Below, one piece after another: positions 12,008-16,071 of a stretch of 16,071 nt of DNA. The first letter of the stretch is position 1; every line of letters starts with the position of its first letter. Source of the DNA: Thermoplasmata archaeon (GTDB taxonomy: Archaea > Thermoplasmatota > Thermoplasmata > UBA184); assembly GCA_030039915.1 (NCBI GenBank), contig JASHUP010000079.1, forward strand, positions 1-16,071, written 5' to 3'. The notes under the pieces were generated by a model that was given only the letters and a program-made list of their open reading frames with translations, made no database searches and was not told where the DNA came from. The translations under genes and the position numbers were made by a program.

Positions 12008-12454
12008 GTGCCGTTTCCGAGGGCGGTGGTGGATCTCCGCGCCGTTCCCACCGACTTTGATGAGATCGTCGACTGGCTCGAGCGCTGGAGCTACAACCTC
12101 GTCCTCCTCGAGGAGTACCCGCTCTCGGACGTCCGTGCTGCGCTCGACGCGGTCGACCGGGGCGTCCGAAAACATCGCGCCGAGACCGACCCTCGTCTCG
12201 ACCGGCTCACCGAGCTGAGCGACGACGCCGCTCGGGGTCGAGAGGTCGTACGGAACGATCACGTCTGGTTCGAGACCTCGCTGGAGCAGTTCTGGTGGTT
12301 CTATCGGGCCGTGGAGAAGGACGATCACGGCGGTCACCGACAGGCGTTGGGTCAGTACGGACGAGTCCTCTCGGAAGCGCTGCGCCGTCACCGGGCCGAC
12401 GAACGGACCCTCCTCGAGGGACCGTCGTCGCGCCGCGAGCGTCGCGCCCCGTAA
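12008..12454 (+). CDS. Conserved-looking hypothetical protein, alpha-helical
   Basis: Not recognised. From GTG 12008 the protein is 148 residues: strongly charged, soluble and predicted helical, with an aromatic-rich core (WLERWSYNLVLLEEYPL at 23-39, and FETSLEQFWWFYRAVEKDD at 88-106) and a basic tail. The frame stays open to 11801, but the extra 69 residues are Arg/Ser/His-rich and do not resemble a protein, so the shorter start is chosen. No cysteine or obvious catalytic motif is present. It precedes rfcS by 49 bp, but rfcS has its own TATA-like box, so a joint operon is doubtful. Confidence 0.55.
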   Translation: MPFPRAVVDLRAVPTDFDEIVDWLERWSYNLVLLEEYPLSDVRAALDAVDRGVRKHRAETDPRLDRLTELSDDAARGREVVRNDHVWFETSLEQFWWFYRAVEKDDHGGHRQALGQYGRVLSEALRRHRADERTLLEGPSSRRERRAP

Positions 12455-12465
12455 CCTCGGGAAAC

Positions 12466-12473
12466 GCTAATAG
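12466..12473 (+). promoter_or_regulatory. TATA-like box for rfcS
   Basis: GCTAATAG, centred about 34 bp before ATG 12504 and directly followed by a 16-bp palindrome. Confidence 0.45.
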
Positions 12474-12489
12474 GCTCTCCCGGGAGAGC
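12474..12489. promoter_or_regulatory. Perfect 16-bp palindrome in the rfcS promoter
   Basis: GCTCTCCCGGGAGAGC equals its own reverse complement. It starts immediately after the TATA-like box and ends 14 bp before ATG 12504, a place where a bound protein would block transcription initiation. Confidence 0.4.
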
Positions 12490-12503
12490 GCGGCAGGGCG
12501 TCG

Positions 12504-13487
12504 ATGGCACCGCGCGGTACCGAGGCCGTTTGGGTCGAAAAGTATCGCCCCGCGTCGCTGAAGGACATGGTGGGGCAGGAGGCCATCCTCCCGCTCCTCC
12601 GGTCGTATGCCGAGAAGAAATCGATGCCCCACTTGTTGTTCGCGGGGCCGCCGGGGAGCGGCAAGACGACGGCCGCGCTCGCGCTCGCTCGCGACCTCTT
12701 CGGCCCGGAGTGGCAGCTGTCGTTTCGAGAGCTCAACGCGAGCGATGAGCGCGGCATCGATACGGTGCGCACCACGATCAAGCAGTACGCCCGGACCGCT
12801 CCGCTCGGCGACGTCGGCTTCAAGATCCTGTTTCTCGACGAAGCCGACAACCTCACTTCGGAGGCTCAAGCCTCCCTGCGTCGCCTGATGGAACGCTACT
12901 CCGGTTCGTGTCGGTTCATCCTCTCCTGCAACTACTCCTCCCGGATCATCGACCCGATCCAGTCCCGATGCGCGGTCTTCCGCTTCCGAGCCTACGCGCC
13001 CGAAGCAGTCCGAACCCAAGTGAAACGGATCGCGGCCGCGGAGGGAAAGAAAGTGTCGGCCGAGGCGCTCGAGACGATCCTGACGGCGAGCGCCGGGGAC
13101 ATGCGTCGAGCGACGAACCTTCTCCAGCTCGCCGGCACCCACACCGACTCGATCAGCGCCGAGACGATCAAGGAGTACGCGACCATTCCCCTCCGCCGCG
13201 AGGTCGAGGCCATGCTGTCGGCGGCGCTGACCGGGAACTTTGGCGACGCGCGTAGCCGGCTCTACGCCCTCTTTGTGGAGCGCGGGGCGTCCGGCGAAGA
13301 CATCCTGAAGGCGATCCACAGCTATCTCCCGGACATCCCGGAGAACGTCCTACCCGCGCGCGACAAAGTCCGACTCCTCGAGTACCTGGGAGAGGTGGAC
13401 TTCCGCCTCGCGCAGGGAGCGTCCGACCGGATCCAGCTCGAAGCGGTCCTTGCCCACGTGGCGGCGGGTCCGTCTCGGGGGACGTGA
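12504..13487 (+). CDS. rfcS: Replication factor C small subunit
   Basis: An AAA+ clamp-loader subunit that loads PCNA onto primed DNA. The 327 residues match the family length. The sequence opens with WVEKYRPASLKDMVGQE (10-26), followed by Walker A AGPPGSGKTT (47-56), ELNASDERG (76-84), and Walker B with DEAD (112-115). Sensor 1 is SCNYSSRI (141-148), the SRC arginine finger lies at 154-156, and sensor 2 is GDMRRA. The C-terminal collar domain follows. No intein or truncation is seen. The large subunit is not in the window. moaC begins three bases after the stop. Confidence 0.97.
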   Translation: MAPRGTEAVWVEKYRPASLKDMVGQEAILPLLRSYAEKKSMPHLLFAGPPGSGKTTAALALARDLFGPEWQLSFRELNASDERGIDTVRTTIKQYARTAPLGDVGFKILFLDEADNLTSEAQASLRRLMERYSGSCRFILSCNYSSRIIDPIQSRCAVFRFRAYAPEAVRTQVKRIAAAEGKKVSAEALETILTASAGDMRRATNLLQLAGTHTDSISAETIKEYATIPLRREVEAMLSAALTGNFGDARSRLYALFVERGASGEDILKAIHSYLPDIPENVLPARDKVRLLEYLGEVDFRLAQGASDRIQLEAVLAHVAAGPSRGT

Positions 13488-13490
13488 GGG

Positions 13491-13940
13491 ATGGTCCGTC
13501 AGCGCGACATCGCGGCGAAGCCTCCGGTCCACCGTCGGGCCGTGGCGGTCGGAGAGCTCCGGACCCGACCCGCTACCCGCGAAGCGATCCGGCGCCGCCG
13601 GGTCGAGAAGGGCGACCCGCTCTCGGTGGGCGAGCTCGCCGGCCTGCTCGCCATGAAGCGGACGGCCGAGCTGATTCCGCACTGCCACTCCGTTCCGCTC
13701 ACGGCGAGCTCGGTCGAGCTCCGCGTTTCGCGCCGGGGAGTCCGGGTGGAGGCGGTCGCGTCGGCGTTCGATCGGACCGGGGTTGAGATGGAGGCCCTCG
13801 TGGGAGCCTCGATGGCTCTCCTGACCGTATGGGACATGGTCAAGTACCTCGAGAAAGATGCGCGGGGCCTCTATCCGGCGACCTCTCTTGGGCCCGTCCG
13901 GGTGAGGTCGAAAGTGAAGTCAGGGAAAGAAGTACGATGA
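13491..13940 (+). CDS. moaC: Cyclic pyranopterin monophosphate synthase MoaC
   Basis: Converts the MoaA product 3',8-cyclo-7,8-dihydro-GTP into cPMP in molybdenum cofactor synthesis. The 149-residue protein has the N-terminal DIAAKPPVHRRAVAVGEL, K40-G41, the LIPHCHSVPL motif with H66 (61-70), RTGVEMEAL (95-103), and DMVK with D115 and K118 (115-118). All the usual catalytic residues seem to be kept. The start lies 3 bp after the rfcS stop, and the stop overlaps the moaB start as ATGA, so the three genes are almost certainly one transcript. Confidence 0.95.
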   Translation: MVRQRDIAAKPPVHRRAVAVGELRTRPATREAIRRRRVEKGDPLSVGELAGLLAMKRTAELIPHCHSVPLTASSVELRVSRRGVRVEAVASAFDRTGVEMEALVGASMALLTVWDMVKYLEKDARGLYPATSLGPVRVRSKVKSGKEVR

Positions 13941-14464
13941 CGAACGCCCCCTCCGCGCCGGACGCATCGAGCCGCCACCACCTCCACGGCGACCGCTCTC
14001 TCGGGTTCGCCGTGCTCTCCGTTTCCGATACGCATACCGAACAGGACGACCCTTCCGGGCACCAGGCCCGGGACCTCCTGACGAAGGCCGGCCACAAAGT
14101 TCTCCACTACGCGCTGGTCGCGAACTCGGTCGCGGACGTACGCGAGAAGCTCGAACCGTGGCTCGCCGAGGTACCCGTCGAGGCCGCGGTCACGGTCGGC
14201 GGCACGGGCGTGAGCTCGCGCGACCTGACCGTGAACGCGCTCGAGGCGATGGGCGGCCGCAAGCTCGATGGGTTCGGGGAGCTCTATCGCTCGCTCAGCT
14301 TCGACGAGGTCGGGCCGCTCGCGATGATCAGCCGGGCTTCGCTCTTCGTGATCCAGGGAAAGCCGGTCTTCGCGCTCCCCGGGAGCGAGCGGGCCGGCCG
14401 CACGGCGATCGAGAAGCTGATCCTGCCCGGCGTGATCCACCTGGTCGAGGAGCTCGAACGCTGA
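13937..14464 (+). CDS. moaB: Molybdopterin adenylyltransferase-type protein MoaB/MogA
   Basis: A 175-residue MoCF-fold protein that adenylates molybdopterin before metal insertion. It shows LSVSDTHTEQDDPSG (27-41), TVGGTGVSSRD (86-96), the substrate-site stretch DGFGELYRSLSFDEVG (111-126), and ALPGSERAG (146-154). The length and the short N-terminal extension fit archaeal MoaB. ATG 13937 overlaps the moaC stop (ATGA), which decides the start over the longer frame. The gene ends 10 bp from the convergent methyltransferase-like gene. Confidence 0.94.
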   Translation: MTNAPSAPDASSRHHLHGDRSLGFAVLSVSDTHTEQDDPSGHQARDLLTKAGHKVLHYALVANSVADVREKLEPWLAEVPVEAAVTVGGTGVSSRDLTVNALEAMGGRKLDGFGELYRSLSFDEVGPLAMISRASLFVIQGKPVFALPGSERAGRTAIEKLILPGVIHLVEELER

Positions 14465-14474
14465 GCCCCGACGG

Positions 14475-15368
14475 TCACCCGGGGGGTCGGACCGCGAGGG
14501 CGCCCATCGGGGGAGGACCGGGGTCGAGCAACTGCGGCTCCGCACCCTGATTGCGACAGAAATCGGCCCAGGCGGAGTTCGCCTCGATGTGGTGGGCCAG
14601 CAAGATGCCCCGAGCGGAGAGCGCCTCCCAGGCCGCCCGAAGCTCGAAGCGAGCGCGCGAAGCGACGGGTCCGTTATCGTAAAAGAAGACGTCCACCCCG
14701 TTCGAACCGGCCAGGATCTCGCGCAATCGGTCTTCGCTGTTCCCGAGAGCGAGGGTCCAACGGGTCCTCAGCGCCGGGGGCACGAACTGACCCACCGACA
14801 CGTCCCGCACGCCGTTGGCCCGGCCCGCGGTCGGACCCGGCCCGAGCGACACGAGCTCGCCGTCCCGGTTCGCGTCCAATGCGGCGAGGATCCAGGCGGT
14901 GGAGTAGCCCGGGCGGACACCGGTTTCCACGACCTTGTGGGGGCGAGCCGCCCGGACGACCAGGTACAGGAGCGCCCCCTGCGGGAGCTCGCGCGTGAAC
15001 GCGATGCCGGCGCCACGATTCAGGAGCGTGTCCGGAAGGTCGGCCTCGTTGAGCTCACGTCGAAAGCGGCCGAGTTCAGCCGGGGTCGCGCCGGTCAATC
15101 TCGCGATCCGGTCGAGCGATGCCTGTCGGAAGAGCAGCATCCGCTGACGGATCCCCTTGCGGGCCGCGGGCGACAGGACCGCTGCCCGCGGGCGGTTTCG
15201 GTCGACGTACGAGGGTACCGACTCCCCTTCCTGAGTGCCGAGGCTCGCCGATAGGCCCGGCCCGTCCCGGGCTTGGCCAGAAAACGACACACCCCCCGAT
15301 GCCCTGCGCTCTACAAAGACACTTCGCCCTTGCCGGGCGTGGGAGCGGGGCGACGGGGAAGTTTGCAC
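14475..15368 (-). CDS. Class I SAM methyltransferase-fold protein with atypical active-site region
   Basis: A 297-residue frame. The C-terminal two thirds match the methyltransferase_24 / CmcI-like fold: VVETGVRPGYSTAWILAAL (146-164, motif I), a strand with LVSLGPGP (172-179), GNSEDRLREIL (209-219), DVFFYDNG (226-233), and ARGILLAHHIEANSAW (252-267). In related enzymes the last two elements usually read FIHDS.H and a DD pair after the GG-type turn. Here they are FYDNG and HH, so metal or substrate binding may be altered. The first 55 or so residues look low-quality, so the true start could be GTG 15290 or ATG 15140 instead of GTG 15368. The substrate is unknown. It is divergent from thioredoxin and convergent with moaB. 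Confidence 0.75.
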   Translation of the reverse strand: MQTSPSPRSHARQGRSVFVERRASGGVSFSGQARDGPGLSASLGTQEGESVPSYVDRNRPRAAVLSPAARKGIRQRMLLFRQASLDRIARLTGATPAELGRFRRELNEADLPDTLLNRGAGIAFTRELPQGALLYLVVRAARPHKVVETGVRPGYSTAWILAALDANRDGELVSLGPGPTAGRANGVRDVSVGQFVPPALRTRWTLALGNSEDRLREILAGSNGVDVFFYDNGPVASRARFELRAAWEALSARGILLAHHIEANSAWADFCRNQGAEPQLLDPGPPPMGALAVRPPG

Positions 15369-15397
15369 CGTCCGGTTTCCCTCGCGCCAGTGAACGA

Positions 15398-15406
15398 TTT
15401 AATATT
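15398..15406. promoter_or_regulatory. A/T box shared between thioredoxin and the divergent methyltransferase-like gene
   Basis: TTTAATATT, centred 34 bp before both ATG 15436 (plus) and GTG 15368 (minus). It is the only A/T-rich patch in the 67-bp gap and is nearly symmetric, so it could direct transcription both ways. The minus-side claim depends on the uncertain start of that gene. Confidence 0.45.
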
Positions 15407-15435
15407 CGCGACACCTCAATGGAGCCGAGGACTCC

Positions 15436-15753
15436 ATGAGTGTGCAGGAAGTCGGTGACGTCAATTTCGACCGTTTCTCGCAGGACAATGCCGCCGCGGT
15501 GGTGGACGTATGGGCACCGTGGTGCGGTCCGTGCCGGATGGTTTCACCGATTGTCGACCGCCTCAGTGAGAAGTACAAGGGAAAGGTCGCGTTCGGGAAG
15601 ATGAACTCCGACGATAACGGAGAGAAGGCCGGAGCCCTCGGTATCATGAGCATTCCGACGCTCCTCTTCTACAAGCAGGGAAAACTCGTCGATCGGATCG
15701 TCGGGGCCTACCCCGAAGAGGTCATCGACGAGCACATCCGCCGGCTCCTCTGA
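15436..15753 (+). CDS. trxA: Thioredoxin
   Basis: A 105-residue single-domain cytosolic thioredoxin that reduces protein disulfides. The active site is APWCGPCRMVSPIVDRL, with the two redox cysteines in WCGPC (29-33). The cis-proline is in IMSIPTLLFYKQGK, and the closing GAYPEE region is present. All hallmarks are intact. A 6-codon ATG frame at 15419-15439 overlaps the start, but it lies upstream of the transcription start expected from the A/T box. aRF1 begins 101 bp downstream. Confidence 0.96.
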   Translation: MSVQEVGDVNFDRFSQDNAAAVVDVWAPWCGPCRMVSPIVDRLSEKYKGKVAFGKMNSDDNGEKAGALGIMSIPTLLFYKQGKLVDRIVGAYPEEVIDEHIRRLL

Positions 15754-15854
15754 CTCCGGCGCCCGGGGAACGGGTGGCCGTCCCCCGTCCGTCGGGGCTC
15801 ACCCTCGTTCGCCGCACGCGGGCTGGGTAACGTTCTCGGATCCGGGAGGCGTGT

Positions 15855-16071
15855 GTGAGCACCCCGTCGGCCGACCTGCAGCTCGCGCGCTACTCCTTCC
15901 AGCGCAAGATCGACGAGATCTCCGCCTGTCGAGGGCGAGCGACCGAACTCATCAGCCTCTACGTGTCGCCGGGCAAGCAGATCTCGGACGTCATGTCCTA
16001 CCTGAGGAACGAGTACGCCCAGAGCTCCAACATCAAGAGCCGCACGACCCGCAAGAACGTGATGTGGGCGA
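15855..16071 (+). CDS. prf1: Peptide chain release factor aRF1, N-terminus only
   Basis: The first 72 codons of the archaeal class I release factor, cut by the window edge. The visible part is the N-terminal helical start of domain 1: [36 protein letters not shown], then [20 protein letters not shown]. This matches the highly conserved eRF1/aRF1 opening (helix, LISLY.P, then the SNIKS loop that approaches the stop codon). The NIKS motif, at about residues 59-62, is fully present. It starts at GTG 15855, with a weak box (GGGTAACG) about 26 bp upstream. Confidence 0.95.
   Translation, partial: MSTPSADLQLARYSFQRKIDEISACRGRATELISLYVSPGKQISDVMSYLRNEYAQSSNIKSRTTRKNVMWA

Noticed and set aside
15419..15439. 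Six-codon upstream ORF overlapping the thioredoxin start
   Set aside because: It lies only about 17 bp from the A/T box centre, so the transcript probably starts downstream of its ATG.
1..16071. tRNA, rRNA, insertion sequence or prophage genes
   Set aside because: Gaps were read for tRNA-like arms, terminal inverted repeats and transposase motifs. None was convincing, and nearly all gaps are short promoter regions.

Overview
The window is GC-rich archaeal chromosome. The archaeal assignment rests on archaeosine tRNA-guanine transglycosylase, Taw1 (wyosine pathway), a 53-residue Sec61-beta, the small subunit of replication factor C, and the start of aRF1. Many genes also have an A/T-rich, TATA-like box about 24-35 bp before the start codon and no clear Shine-Dalgarno site, which is the pattern of leaderless archaeal transcription. 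The high GC and the style of the ABC and winged-helix proteins suggest a GC-rich Thermoplasmatota-type lineage. That lineage is an inference; no rRNA or tRNA gene is present to test it.

Layout. 1-1532 (minus): family 5 uracil-DNA glycosylase followed by tgtA, which runs off the left edge. 1642-3201 (plus): a bactofilin-like beta-helix protein with a 17-residue repeat, then a small winged-helix protein. 3238-4195 (minus): a CGNR zinc-finger protein followed by a rhodanese. 4254-6577 (plus, divergent): a 55-residue YHS/TRASH-type protein and a Cu(I)-type P1B ATPase with its own N-terminal YHS domain. 6625-8468 (plus): ABC exporter ATPase and permease. 8526-9512 (plus): taw1. 9517-10520 (minus): Sec61-beta and an SppA-type peptidase. 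10615-11634 (plus): a polytopic membrane protein. 11635-12007: no convincing gene. 12008-12454 (plus): an unknown protein. 12504-14464 (plus): rfcS-moaC-moaB, tightly packed. 14475-15368 (minus): a methyltransferase-fold protein. 15436-15753 (plus): thioredoxin. 15855-16071 (plus): start of aRF1.

The most interesting locus is 3238-6577. A CGNR-family regulator with an extra CxxC pair is divergent from a YHS mini-protein and a copper-type ATPase. This resembles the regulator / TRASH metallochaperone / CopA arrangement known from Sulfolobales, but with an unrelated regulator. A near-perfect 36-bp palindrome is centred exactly on the start codon of the mini-protein, just downstream of its TATA-like box, where a repressor operator would be expected. 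A second inverted repeat abuts the ATPase start codon. The small YHS, Sec61-beta and shortened UDG calls come from reading the sequence directly and would be missed or mis-started by a length-filtered ORF finder.

Most of the rest is housekeeping: tRNA modification, DNA repair and replication, protein export, molybdenum cofactor synthesis, redox and translation termination. No mobile element, CRISPR array, tRNA or rRNA was found.
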